64,000 nt of DNA from Eledone cirrhosa. Its lineage: Eukaryota > Mollusca > Cephalopoda > Octopoda > Eledonidae. A program made the translations under genes and the position numbers. A model generated the notes under the pieces. That model was not told where the DNA came from, did not search any database, and saw nothing but the letters and a program-made list of their open reading frames with translations. Shown in pieces: positions 31,680 through 45,355 of this stretch. Location of the stretch: assembly GCA_964016885.1 (NCBI GenBank), contig OZ024744.1, positions 22,012,298 to 22,076,297 on the forward strand, read 5' to 3'. The number at the start of each line of letters is the position of its first letter. Positions within the stretch are counted from its first letter, which is position 1.

Positions 31680-32017
31680 TTTCATTTATTAGCCACAAGG
31701 TCTGACATGTAGGGGACAATACAAAGACAGGGAGAGTGGGGGTTTACAATATCGTCGAGTAAAAGTGCACAATGGCAAGACTAATTTAACAATGAAGACA
31801 TACAAATATAAAATAAACTATGCATAAATATAACAAAATAAATCCCCCGATAGGGTGTGGACGACCCTGGGGTGACTCAGGTACCCCATCAATCCTGAAC
31901 CACCCTGCACTTCTAGGGCACCCATGGAGAGCACCCCTCTCCTCAAATTAGCTACTCTATAGGCGCATGGTCAGAGTAGGCCCACATACACGGGCCATTC
32001 TCGCCACATTCATCCAC
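31680..32017 (-). mobile_element. LINE (family A-C) 3' fragment (copy D)
   Basis: The minus strand begins with the last codons of ORF2 (VARMARVCGPTLTMRL, equivalent to VEKMARVIGPSLYINL of copy B, 19,287 end). A 3' UTR follows, ending TTGTGGCTAATAAATGAAAT and an ATT-rich tail. A SINE abuts its 5' side. Confidence 0.82.
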
Positions 32018-32019
32018 CT

Positions 32020-32275
32020 AATAATAATTGTTTCTACTTTTGGCACAAGGCCAGCAATTACCCCCGTGTAAAAAAGTGAGAGGAAATGAGAAAGGGATAT
32101 AGAGGAAGAATCGACTTCATTATTAAACAGGTACTTTATGTTATCGACCCCGTAAGGATGAAAGGCAAAGTTAACCTCGGCAGGAGTTGAACTGAGAACG
32201 TAAAGTGTCGTAACTCTATGCTGCAATGCATGATGTCCGACGTTCTACTGAAACTGCGAAACTACCGCTAATAAT
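32020..32275 (-). mobile_element. tRNA-derived SINE, long form, minus strand
   Basis: The reverse complement has the head (TAGCGGTAGTTTCGCAG, decayed), GAGTTCAACTCC box, body CATCCTTACGGGGTCGATAA, an extended middle including AATGAAGTCGATTCTTCC, and the tail AAAAGTAGAAACAATTATTA. The extended middle is missing from the short-form copies. Confidence 0.82.
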
Positions 32276-32299
32276 GATAATATTATTTTCTGACATTCG

Positions 32300-32395
32300 T
32301 AGAGGGCCAGCAATTTGGGGAAAAGTTGATTAAATCGATCCCAGTATATTACTGGTACTTTATATTATCGACCTCGTAAGGTTGAAAGGCAAATA
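32300..32395 (-). mobile_element. SINE fragment, long form, minus strand
   Basis: The reverse complement reads CCTTTCAACCTTACGAGGTC, CCAGTAATATACTGGGATCG, ATTTAATCAACTTTTCCCC and ATTGCTGGCC. It lacks the tRNA-like head and the terminal tail. Confidence 0.8.
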
Positions 32396-32439
32396 ATATT
32401 CAAAGTATAATTCATATTGTATGGAATCCAACAACACTG

Positions 32440-32753
32440 GAACACTGGCAGTTGTGTGTGTGTACGAGTGTGTGTGTACGAGTGTGTGTGTGCATGTGTG
32501 TATGTATGTGTGTTCTTGTGTGTGTATGAGTGTGTGTGTATGAGTATCTATGCCTGTATATGCATGTATGTATGCGTGTGTATGAGTGTGTGTGTGTGTG
32601 TCTGCATGAGTGTGTGTATGTATGTATGTATCTGTGTTAGTGTGTGTATGTATGTGTATATGTGTAAATGAGTGTGTGCGTGTATGTGTGTATGTGTGTG
32701 CTTGTGTATGTATGTGTGTGTTTGTGTATGTATGTATGTATATATGTATGTGT

Positions 32754-32791
<38 letters not shown>

Positions 32792-32795
32792 CTCT
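32440..32795. repeat. Degenerate (TG)n / TATG microsatellite
   Basis: About 350 bp of TGTGTGTA/TGAGTG variants ending in a purer (TG)n at 32,756-32,789. Cys/Val and His/Thr frames are artefacts. Confidence 0.95.
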
Positions 32796-32799
32796 GATC

Positions 32800-34072
32800 T
32801 TAATTTGGAGATGGATAATGTGTAAATCAAATTGTCCTCTCTGTTGTATTTTTTTTCTATAATAAACAAGAAGAAGAGAAGTACAGTGGGGGCATCAAAT
32901 CAAGTGAAATAAACCGTATTTATCACATTACTGTTTTATGAATGATCAGGCGAATAAAGAAGGGAATAAAGAAGAGAATAAAGAAGAGAATAAATAAGAG
33001 AATAAATGAAAGAAAGAAGGAAAAAAAGAAAAACAGGAAAGAAAAAATGATTCAAATTACACATTCACTCGAACGTCTAAGCTGCCAATAAATGTGATAT
33101 TTAGGTATGTGAAGATCACAGGAACCGTAGAAAGCAGAGAAATAGATGGTAAATGTTTATGATGTTGAAGAAAAACGGAGGGTCAGTGGAGCGTGAGTGC
33201 TTGTGACATTAATAAATTGGTTCAGTCATAAGCTTTTTCTTTGTTTTATTTTCTTGTTGTTGTTTTTTTTTTTTTTTTTTTTTTTTCCCCCAGAAATGGT
33301 GGATTCATTAAATATCGTTGGCGAAAGCAGAATTTATGTCTAATTAGAAATATTTTTTTATCGAAATGTGATGAGCTTCATAGAGCAGGAACTATCATCT
33401 TCCTGAAGAGAATCGAACTGTCACAGCTACTCGGTTTCAAATCCAGCTTGTATTTGTTCTACTATTATTATAGACTTTTTACGGGCGGTGAATTGGTGGA
33501 GTAGGTAGAGCGTTGGACAGCATATTTTGCGTTCTATGTTCAAATCCTATCCTTTTCAAATATGAAAGGAAAACGGTTCAAAACAAAAACGAACAATCGA
33601 TGTGCTTTCCCTAACTTTAGATATACAGATTACTCTGTTTTATTTCATTTGTCATTTTCTGCCCTTAATATATTCCTCTAGCATTGTACCAGTTATTTGA
33701 AACCTATCAGTCAATTATTACATATCTCACAATACTTCATATTAACTGTATATGTTCGTCATTCTAGGCTTTGTATGTCTCACGTGTCTGAAGATCTGCA
33801 TATGGAGAGTTGCTCTGAAAAGGCATTTTTTTTTCTCATGAGAGACAATCCATTGCACGAGACAAAAACCGATACAATTTGACATCAGTGAGGTCGCCAG
33901 AGTTGCTATTAGAAGGCAAAGAGATAGAAGCCACAACGTACTTCCTTCAATGCTGAACCCCAGAACTACGAAAGGCCAAGTTAATGTCGAAGGATTTTGA
34001 ACTGAACGTGCAGAGAATCGGATCATATTTTATCGGAATGTATTTCATTCGGTATCTTAGTTACTTCCTTTA
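32800..34072. other. Unassigned AT-rich sequence up to the tandem array
   Basis: Contains GAATAAAGAAGA repeats (32,955-33,010) and a T homopolymer (33,261-33,288). 33,478-33,562 is a decayed SINE head (GGGCGGTGAATTGGTGGAGT). No gene is recognised, and nothing in it resembles the array that begins at 34,073. Confidence 0.6.
33478..33562 (+). mobile_element. SINE head fragment
   Basis: GGGCGGTGAATTGGTGGAGT followed by GGTAGAGCGTTGGACAGC and GTTCTATGTTCAAATCC: the tRNA-like half only. Confidence 0.65.
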
Positions 34073-34666
34073 TACAGAGACAGAGACACTAGTACAGAGA
34101 CACTGGTACAGAGAGACAGAGACACAGAGACACTGGTACAGAGAGACAGAGAGAGAGACACAGGTACAGAGAGATAGAGACACTGAGAAACTGGTACAGA
34201 GAGACAGACGTACAGAGACAGAGGTACAGAGACACCGGTACAGAGAGACAGAGGTCCAGAGACACTGGTACAGGGAGATAGAGAGAGAGACACAGGTACA
34301 TAGAGATAGAGACACTGAGAAACTTTTACAGAGAGACAGACGTACAGAGACAGAGGTACAGAGAGACAGAGGTAGAGAGAGACACTGGCACAGAGAGGCA
34401 GAGGTACAGGGACTCTGGTACAGAGAGACAGAGGTACAGAGAGACACTGGTACAGAGAGACAGAGATACAGAGAGACACTGGTACAGAGAGACAGAGGTA
34501 CAGAGAGACAGAGGTACAGAGACACTGGTACAGAGAGACGGTGGTTCAGGGACACTGGTACAGAGAGACAGAGGTACAGAGAGACACTGGTACAGAGAGA
34601 CAGAGGTCCAGAGACACTGGTACAGAGAGATAGAGAGAGAGACACAGGTACATAGAGATAGAGACA

Positions 34667-37600
34667 CTGAGAAACTTTTACAGAGAGACAGACGTACAGA
34701 GACAGAGGTACAGAGAGACAGAGGTAGAGAGAGACACTGGCAGAGAGAGACAGAGGTACAGGGACTCTGGTACAGAGAGACAGAGGTACAGAGAGACACT
34801 GGTACAGAGAGACAGAGATACAGAGAGACACTGGTACAGAGAGACAGAGGTACAGAGAGATAGAGGTACAGAGACACTGGTACAGAGAGACGGTGGTACA
34901 GGGACACTGGTACAGAGAGACAGAGGTACAGAGAGACACTGGTACAGAGAGACAGAGGTGCAGAGAGACACTGGTACATAGAGACAGAGGTACAGAGAGA
35001 CAGTGGTACATAGAGACAGAGGTACAGAGAGACACTGGTACAGAGAGACAGAGGTACAGAGAGACGGAGACACAGAGACACAGAGACACTGGTACAGAGA
35101 GACAGAGGTAGAGGGACACTGGTTCAGAGAGACAGAGACAGAGACACTGGTACAGAGAGACAGAGACAGAGAGGCACTGGTACAGAGAGACAGAGGTACA
35201 GTGACGCTGGTACAGAGAGACAGAGGTACAGAGAGACAGTGGTACAGGACACTGGTACAGAGAGAATGAGGTACAGAGAGACACGGGTACAGAGAGACAG
35301 ATGTACAGAGAGACAGAGACAGAGACATTGGTACAGAGAGACAGAGACACAGAGACACTGGTACAGAGAGACAGTGGTACAGAGAGACAGTGGTACAGGG
35401 ATACTGGTACAGAGAGACAGAGGTACAGAGAGAGACACTGGTACAGAGAGACAGAGATACAGGGGAGACACTGGTACAGAGAGACAGAGGTAGAGAGAGA
35501 CAGAGGTACAGAGACACTGGTACAGAGAGACAGTGGTACAGGGACGCTGGTACAGAGAGACAGAGGTAAAGAGAGACACTGGTACAGAGAGACAGAGGTG
35601 CAGAGAGACACTGGTACATAGAGACAGAGGTAGAGAGAGACAGTGGTACATAGAGACAGAGGTACAGAGAGAGACACTGGTACAGAGAGACAGAGACACA
35701 GAGATACAGAGACACTGGTACAGAGAGACAGATGTACAGGGACACTGGTACAGAGAGACAGTGAAAGAGACACTGGTACAGAGAGACAGAGACAGAGAGG
35801 CACTGGTACAGAGAGACAGAGGTACAGGGACGCTGGTACAGAGAGACAGAGGTACAGAGAGACAGTGGTACAGGGACACGGGCACAGAGAGAATGAGGTA
35901 CAGAGAGACACGGGTACAGATAGACAGAGACAGAGACACTGGTACAGAGAGACAGAGACACAGAGACACTGGTACAGAGAGACAGTGGTACAGTGATACT
36001 GGTACAGAGAGACAGAGATACAGAGAGACACTGATACAGAGAGACAGATGTAGAGAGAGACAGACGTACAGAGACACTGGTACAGAGAGACAGTAGTACA
36101 GGGACACTGGTACAGAGAGACAGAGGTACAGAGAGACACTGGTACAGAGAGACAGAGGTACAGAGAGACACTGGTACAGAGAGACACTGGTACAGAGAGA
36201 CAATGGTACAGGGACACTGGTACAGAGAGACAGAGGTACAGAGAGACAGTGGTACAGATAGACCGAGGTACAGAGACACTGGTACAGAGAGACAGATGTA
36301 CAGAGAGACAGAGACAGAGACATTGGTACAGAGAGACAGAGACAGAGACATTGGTACAGAGAGACAGAGACAGAGACACAGGTACAGAGAGACAGAGACA
36401 CAGAGACACTGGTACAGAGAGTAAGAGGTCAAGAGACACTGATACAGAGAGATAGAGACAGAGACACTGGTACAGAGAGACAGAGGTCCAGAGACAGAGG
36501 TACAGCGAGACAGAGGTACAGATAGACAGAGGTACAGATAGACAGAGGTACAGAGACACTGGTACAGAGAGACGGTGGTACAGGGTCACTGGTACAGAGA
36601 GACAGAGGTACAGAGAGACACTGGTACAGAGAGACAGAGGTCCAGAGACACTGGTACAGAGAGATAGAGAGAGAGACACAGGTACATAGAGATAGAGACA
36701 CTGAGAAACTTTTACAGAGAGACAGACGTACAGAGACAGAGGTACAGAGAGACAGAGGTAGAGAGAGACACTGGCAGAGAGAGACAGAGGTACAGGGACT
36801 CTGGTACAGAGAGACAGAGGTACAGAGAGACACTGGTACAGAGAGACAGAGATACAGAGAGACACTGGTACAGAGAGACAGAGGTACAGAGAGATAGAGG
36901 TACAGAGACACTGGTACAGAGAGACGGTGGTACAGGGACACTGGTACAGAGAGACAGAGGTACAGAGAGACACTGGTACAGAGAGACAGAGGTGCAGAGA
37001 GACACTGGTACATAGAGACAGAGGTACAGAGAGACAGTGGTACATAGAGACAGAGGTACAGAGAGACACTGGTACAGAGAGACAGAGGTACAGAGAGACG
37101 GAGACACAGAGACACAGAGACACTGGTACAGAGAGACAGAGGTAGAGGGACACTGGTTCAGAGAGACAGAGACAGAGACACTGGTACAGAGAGACAGAGA
37201 CAGAGAGGCACTGGTACAGAGAGACAGAGGTACAGGGACGCTGGTACAGAGAGACAGAGGTACAGAGAGACAGTGGTACAGGACACTGGTACAGAGAGAA
37301 TGAGGTACAGAGAGACACGGGTACAGAGAGACAGATGTACAGAGAGACAGAGACAGAGACACTGGTACAGAGAGACAGTGGTACAGGGATACTGGTACAG
37401 AGAGACAGAGGTACAGAGAGACACTGGTACAGAGAGACAGAGATACAGGGGAGACACTGGTACAGAGAGACAGAGGTAGAGAGAGACAGAGGTACAGAGA
37501 CACTGGTACAGAGAGACAGTGGTACAGGGACGCTGGTACAGAGAGACAGAGGTAAAGAGAGACACTGGTACAGAGAGACAGAGGTGCAGAGAGACACTGG

Positions 37601-40600
37601 TACATAGAGACAGAGGTAGAGAGAGACAGTGGTACATAGAGACAGAGGTACAGAGAGAGACACTGGTACAGAGAGACAGAGACACAGAGATACAGAGACA
37701 CTGGTACAGAGAGACAGATGTACAGGGACACTGGTACAGAGAGACAGTGAAAGAGACACTGGTACAGAGAGACAGAGACAGAGAGGCACTGGTACAGAGA
37801 GACAGAGGTACAGGGACGCTGGTACAGAGAGACAGAGGTACAGAGAGACAGTGGTACAGGGACACGGGCACAGAGAGAATGAGGTACAGAGAGACACGGG
37901 TACAGATAGACAGATGTACAGAGAGACAGAGACAGAGACACTGGTACAGAGAGACAGAGACACAGAGACACTGGTACAGAGAGACAGTGGTACAGTGATA
38001 CTGGTACAGAGAGACAGAGATACAGAGAGACACTGATACAGAGAGACAGATGTAGAGAGAGACAGACGTACAGAGACACTGGTACAGAGAGACAGTAGTA
38101 CAGGGACACTGGTACAGAGAGACAGAGGTACAGAGAGACACTGGTACAGAGAGACAGAGGTACAGAGAGACACTGGTACAGAGAGACACTGGTACAGAGA
38201 GACAATGGTACAGGGACACTGGTACAGAGAGACAGAGGTACAGAGAGACAGTGGTACAGATAGACCGAGGTACAGAGACACTGGTACAGAGAGACAGATG
38301 TACAGAGAGACAGAGACAGAGACATTGGTACAGGGAGACAGAGACAGAGACATTGGTACAGAGAGACAGAGACAGAGACACAGGTACAGAGAGACAGAGA
38401 CACAGAGACACTGGTACAGAGAGTAAGAGGTCAAGAGACACTGATACAGAGAGATAGAGACAGAGACACTGGTACAGAGAGACAGAGGTCCAGAGACAGA
38501 GGTACAGCGAGACAGAGGTACAGATAGACAGAGGTACAGATAGACAGAGGTACAGAGACACTGGTACAGAGAGACGGTGGTACAGGGTCACTGGTACAGA
38601 GAGACAGAGGTACAGAGGGACACTGGTACAGAGAGACAGAGGTCCAGAGACACTGGTACAGAGAGATAGAGAGAGAGACACAGGTACATAGAGATAGAGA
38701 CACTGAGAAGCTTTTACAGAGAGACAGACGTACAGAGACAGAGGTACAGAGAGACAGAGGTAGAGAGAGACACTGGCAGAGAGAGACAGAGGTACAGGGA
38801 CTCTGGTACAGAGAGACAGAGGTACAGAGAGACACTGGTACAGAGAGACAGAGATACAGAGAGACACTGGTACAGAGAGACAGAGGTACAGAGAGATAGA
38901 GGGACAGAGACACTGGTACAGAGAGACGGTGGTACAGGGACACTGGTACAGAGAGACAGAGGTACAGAGAGACACTGGTATAGAGAGACAGGGGTGCAGA
39001 GAGACACTGGTACATAGAGACAGAGGTAGAGAGAGACAATGGCAGAGAGAGACAGAGGTACAGGGACTCTGGTACAGAGAGACAGAGGTACAGAGAGACA
39101 CTGGTACAGAGAGACAGAGATACAGAGAGACACTGGTACAGAGAGACAGAGGTACAGAGAGATAGAGGTACAGAGACACTGGTACAGAGAGACGGTGGTA
39201 CAGGGACACTGGTAGAGAGAGACAGAGGTACATAGAGATAGAGGTACAGAGAGACTGGTACAGAGAGACGGTGGTACAGGGACACTGGTAGAGAGAGACA
39301 GAGGTACAGAGAGATAGAGGTACAGAGACACTGGTACAGAGAGACGGTGGTACAGGGACACTGGTACAGAGAGACAGAGGTACAGAGAGACACTGGTATA
39401 GAGAGACAGGGGTGCAGAGAGACACTGGTACATAGAGACAGAGGTAGAGAGAGACAGTGGTACATAGAGACAGAGGTACATAGAGACACTGGTACAGTGA
39501 GACAGAGGTACAGAGAGACAGAGACACAGACACACAAAGACACTGGTACATAGAGACAGAGGTACAGGGACACTGGTTCAGAGAGACAGAGACAGAGACA
39601 CTGGTACAGAGAGACAGAGACAGAGAGGCACTGGTACAGAGAGACAGAGGTACAGGGACGCTGGTTCAGAGAGACAGAGGTACAGAGAGACAGTGGTACA
39701 GGACACTGGTACAGAGAGAATGGGGTACAGAGAGACACGGGTACAGAGAGACAGATGTACAGAGAGACAGAGACAGAGACACTGGTACAGAGAGACAGAG
39801 ACACAGAGACACTGGTACAGAGAGACAGTGGTACAGGGATACTGGTACAGAGAGACAGAGGTACAGAGAGACACTGGTACAGAGAGACAGAGATACAGGG
39901 GAGACACTTGTACCGAGAGACAGAGGTAGAGAGAGACAGAGGTACAGAGACACTGGTACAGAGAGACAGTGGTACAGGGACACTGGTACAGAGAGACAGA
40001 GGTACAGAGAGACACTGGTACAGAGAGACAGAGGTGCAGAGAGACACTGGTACATAGAGACAGAGGTAGAGAGAGACAGTGGTACATAGAGACAGAGGTA
40101 CATAGAGACACTGGTACAGTGAGACAGAGGTACAGAGAGACAGAGACACAGACACACAGAGACACTGGTACAGAGAGACAGATGTACAGGGACACTGGTA
40201 CAGAGAGACAGAGGTAGAGAGAGACACTGGCAGAGAGAGACAGAGGTACAGGGACTCTGGTACAGAGAGACAGAGGTACAGAGAGACACTGGTACAGAGA
40301 GACAGAGATACAGAGAGACACTGGTACAGAGAGACAGAGGTACAGAGAGATAGAGGTACAGAGACACTGGTACAGAGAGACGGTGGTACAGGGACACTGG
40401 TACAGAGAGACAGAGGTACAGAGAGACACTGGTATAGAGAGACAGGGGTGCAGAGAGACACTGGTACATAGAGACAGAGGTAGAGAGAGACAGTGGTACA
40501 TAGAGACAGAGGTACATAGAGACACTGGTACAGTGAGACAGAGGTACAGAGAGACAGAGACACAGACACACAGAGACACTGGTACAGAGAGACAGATGTA

Positions 40601-41214
40601 CAGGGACACTGGTACAGAGAGACAGAGACAGAGACACTGGTACAGAGAGACAGAAACAGAGAGGCACTGGTACAGAGAGACAGAGGTACAGGGACGCTGG
40701 TACAGAGAGACAGAGGTACAGAGAGACAGTGGTACAGGGACACGGGTACAGAGAGAATGAGGTACACCGAGACACGGGTACAGAGAGACAGATGTACAGA
40801 GAGACAGAGACAGAGACACTGGTACAGAGAGACAGAGACACAGAGACACTGGTACAGAGAGACAGTGGTACAGGGATACTGGTACAGAGCGACAGAGGTA
40901 CAGAGAGACACTGGTACAGAGAGACAGAGGTACAGAGAGACACTGGTACAGAGAGACACTGGTACAGAGGGACAGTGGTACAGGGACACTGGTACAGAGA
41001 GACAGAGGTACAGAGAGACAGTGGTACAGATAGACCGAGGTACAGACACACTGGTACAGAGAGACAGATGTACAGAGAGACAGAGACAGAGACATTGGTA
41101 CAGAGAGACAGAGACAGAGACATTGGTACAGAGAGACAGAGACAGAGACACAGGTAGAGAGAGACAGAGACACAGAGACACTGGTACAGAGAGTAAGAGG
41201 TCAAGAGACACTGA
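34667..41214. repeat. Array domain A: higher-order repeat of about 2.0 kb
   Basis: The landmark CTGAGAAACTTTTAC begins at 34,667, 36,701 and (as CTGAGAAGCTTTTAC) 38,703, giving unit lengths of 2,034 and 2,002 bp. A second landmark, GTAAGAGGTCAAGAG, lies at 36,421, 38,423 and 41,193. Copies 1 and 2 match almost base for base apart from small unit gains and losses. The third is expanded to about 2.7 kb by internal duplication. Confidence 0.9.
38703..41214. repeat. Expanded third copy in domain A
   Basis: The segment CGGTGGTACAGGGACACTGG... with the marker GTATAGAGAGACAGGGGTGC occurs near 38,930, 39,348 and 40,384, and a close variant near 39,970. This shows secondary duplications of about 0.4 and 1.0 kb within one higher-order unit. 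Confidence 0.75.
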
Positions 41215-44200
41215 TACAGAGAGACAGAGACAGAGACACTGGTACAGAGAGACAGAGTTCCAGAGACAGAGGTACAGCGAGACAGAGGTACAGATAGACA
41301 GAGGTACAGATAGACAGTGGTACACAGAGACACTGGTACAGAGAGACAGATGGACAGAGAGACACTGGTACAGAGAGATAGAGGTACAGTGAAGCTGGTA
41401 CAGAGAGATAGAGTTACAGTGACACTGGTACAGAGAGACAGCGGTACAGAGAGACAGAGGTACACAGAGACATCGTACAGAGAGACAGAGGTACAGAGAG
41501 ACAGAGGTACAGAGAGGCAGCGGTACAGAGAGAGAGAGAGATACAGAGAGACAGAGGTACAGAGTCACTGGTACAGAGAGACAGAGGTACAGCGAGTCAG
41601 AGGTACACAGATACAGAGGTACAGAGACACTGGTACAGACATACAGTGGTACAGGGACACTGGTACAGAGAGACAGAGGTACAGAGAGACACTGGTACAG
41701 AGAGACAGAGGTACAGAGAGACAGAGGTACAGAGATACAGAGGTAGAGGGAGACAGAGGTACAGACAGACACTGGTACAGAGAGACACCAGTACACAGAG
41801 ACACTGGCTCCAGCGAGACAGAGGTACAGAGAGACAGAGGTACAGAGACAGAGGTACAGAGAGACAGAGGTACAGGGACACTGGTTCAGAGAGACATATG
41901 TACAGAGAGACAGAGGTACACAGAGACAGTTGTACTGAGAGACAGAGGTACAGAGAGACATAGGTACAGAGAGACAGAGGTACAGAGAGACAGAGCTACA
42001 GAGACACTGGTACAGACATACATTGGTACAGGGACACTGGTACAGAGAGACACTGGTACAGAGAGACAGAGGTACAGAGAGACAGAGGTACAGAGAGACA
42101 GAGGTACAGGTAGACAGATGTACAGAGAGACACTGGTACAGAGAGACACCGGTACACAGAGACACTGAGACAGAGTTACAGAGAGAGAGAGGTACAGAGA
42201 GACAGAGGTACAGGGACAGTGGTTCAGAGAGACAGATGTACAGAGACATTGGTACAGAGAGACAGAGGTACACAGAGACAGTGGTACTGAGAGACAGAGG
42301 TACAGAAAGACATAGGTACAGATAGACAGCGGTACAGAGAGACAGAGGTACATATAGACAGAGGTACAGAGAGACAGAGGTACAGAGAAACAGATGTACA
42401 GGGAGACACTGGTACAGAGAGACAGAGGTACAGAGAGACAGAGGTACAGAGATACTGGTACAGAGATACAGTGGTACAGAGAGACTGAGACAGAGACACT
42501 GGTACAGAGAGACAGAGACACAGAGACATTGGTACAGAGAGACAGAGGTACAGGGACACTTGTACAGAGAGACAGAGGTACAGGGACACAAGTACAGGGA
42601 AACAGAGACACTGTTACAGAGATACAGTGGTACAGAGAGACAGAGACACTGGTACAGAGAGACAGAGGTACAGAGACACTGGTACAGAGAGACAGAGGTA
42701 CAGGGGCACTGGTACAGAGACACAGATGTACAGAGATACTGGTACAGAGATACAGTGGTACAGAGAGACTGAGACAGAGACACTGGTACAGAGAGACAGA
42801 GACACAGAGACACGGAGACATTGGTACAGAGAGACAGAGACACTGGTACAGTGAGACAGAGGTACAGAGACACTGGTACAGAGAGACAGAGGTACAGAGA
42901 CACTCGTACAGAGAGACTGAAGTACAGACAGACAGAGCTACAGAGTCACTGGTACAGAGAGACAGAGACAGAGACATTGGTACAGAGAGACAGAGACAGA
43001 GACACTTGTACACAGACACAGAGGTACAGAGACAGAGGTACAGAGAAACAGATACAGAGACACTGGTACAGAGAGACAGAGGTACAGAGAGACAGAGGTA
43101 CAGATAGACAGAGGTAAAGAGAGACAGAGGTACAGAGAAAGAGGTAGAGAGAGACAGTGGTACACAGAGAGACTGGTACAAAGAGACAGAGGTACAGAGA
43201 GACAGAGGTACAGATAGACAGTGGTACACAGAGAGACTGGTACAGAGAGACAGAGGTACAGAGAGACAGAGGTACAGCGATACGGAGGTACAGATAGACA
43301 GTGGTACACGGAGACACTGGTACAGAGAGACAGAGGTACAGTGACGCTGGTACAGAGAGATAGAGCTACACTGACACTGGTACAGAGATACAGCGGCACA
43401 GAGAGACAGAGGTACAGATGTACAGAGGTACATAGACACAAGTACAGGGAGACAGAGACACCGTTACAGAGAGACAGAGGTAGACTGACACTGGTACAGA
43501 GAGGCGGAGATACAGAGACACTGGTACAGAGAGACAGAGGTACAGAGAGATACTGGTACAGAGAGACAGAGGTACAGAGAGACAGAGATGCACAGAGACA
43601 GTGGTACAGAGAGACAGAGGTACAGAGAAACAATGGTACAGAGAGACACTGGTACAGAAAGACATAGGTACAGAGAGACAGAGGTACAGAGAGACAGAGT
43701 TACAGAGACACTGGTACAGATATACAGTAGTACAGGGACACTGGTAGAGAGAGACAGAGGTACAGAGAGACACTGGTACAGATAGACAGGGGTATGGAGA
43801 CACTGGTACAGAGAGGCGGAGATACTGAGACACTGGTACAGAGAGACAGAGGTACAGAGAGACACTGGTACAGAGAGACAGAGGTACAGAGAGACAGAGG
43901 TACACATAGACATGGTACAGAGAGATAGAGGTACAGAGAGACAGAGGTACAGAGACACTGGTACAGATATATAGTAGTACAGGGACACTGGTAGAGAGAG
44001 ACAGAGGTACAGACAGACACTGGTACAGAGAGACAGGGGTACAGAGACACTGGTACAGAGAGGCGGAGATACAGAGACACTGGTAGAGAGAGACAGAGGT
44101 ACATAGAGACACTGGTACAGAGAGACAGAGGTACAGAGAGACAGAGGTACAGCGAGACAGAGGTACAGATAGACAGTGGTACACAGAGAGACTGGTACAG

Positions 44201-45355
44201 AGAGACAGAGGTACAGAGAGACAGAGGTACAGCGAGACAGAGGTACAGATAGACAGTGGTACACAGAGACACTGTTACAGAGAGACAGAGGTACAGTGAC
44301 ACTGGTACAGAGAGATAGAGCTACAGTGACACTGTTACAGAGATACAGCGGTACAGAGAGACAGAGGTACAGATGGACAGAGGTACATAGACACTGGTAC
44401 AGAGAGACAGAGACACCGGTACAGAGATACAGAGGTAGAGAGACACTGGTACAGAGAGGCGGAGATACAGAGACACTGGTACAGAGAGACAGAGGTACAA
44501 AGAGACACTGGTACAGAGAGACAGAGATGCACAGAGACAGTGGTACAGAGAGACAGAGGTACAGAGAAACAATGGTACAGAGAGACACTGGTACAGAGAG
44601 ACACTGGTACAGAATGACAGAGGTACAGAGAGACAGAGGTACAGAGAGACAGAGGTACAGAGACACTGGTACAGATATACAGTAGTACAGGGACACTGGT
44701 AGAGAGAGACAGAGGTACAGAGAGACAGAGGTACAGAGACACTGCTACAGATATACAGTAGTACAGGGACACTGGTAGAGAGAGACAGAGGTACAGAGAG
44801 ACACTGGTACAGAGAGACAGGGGTATGGAGACACTGGTACAGAGAGGCGGAGATACAGAGACACTGGTACAGAGAGACAGAGGTACAGAGAGACACTGGT
44901 ACAGAGAGACAGAGGTACAGAGAGACAGAGGTACACATAGACATGGTACAGAGAGACAGAGGTACAGAGACACTGGTACAGATATATAGTAGTGCAGGGA
45001 CACTGGTAGAGAGAGACAGAGGTACAGACAGACACTGGTACAGAGAGACAGGGGTACAGAGACACTGGTACAGAGAGGCGGAGATACAGAGACACTGGTA
45101 CAGAGAGACAGAGGTACAGAGAGACACTGGTACAGAGAGACAGAGGTACAGAGAGACAGAGGTACACAGAGACATGGTACAGAGAGACAGAGGTACAGAG
45201 AGATTGAGGTACAGAGAGACAGACGTACAGAGAGACACTGGTACAGAGAGACAGATGTACATAGAGACAGAGATACGGAGAGACCGAGGTACAGAGACAC
45301 TGATACAGAGAGACAGAGGTACAGAGAGTCAGAGGTACAGAGAGACAGAGGTACA
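41215..45355. repeat. Array domain B: less regular
   Basis: Same basic unit with more variants (CGTACAG, CTGTTACAG, GGTACACAG). A repeat of about 955 bp is visible: the segment starting at 43,221 recurs, diverged, at 44,176. Another block with GGACACTGGTAGAGAGAGAC recurs at about 43,735, 43,983, 44,690, 44,768 and 44,998. Confidence 0.75.

Noticed and set aside
31571..31685. Hydrophobic N-terminus (poly-Leu) as a signal peptide on the PLE protein
   Set aside because: These codons come from the ATT-rich tail of the neighbouring LINE fragment, not from the element's own protein.
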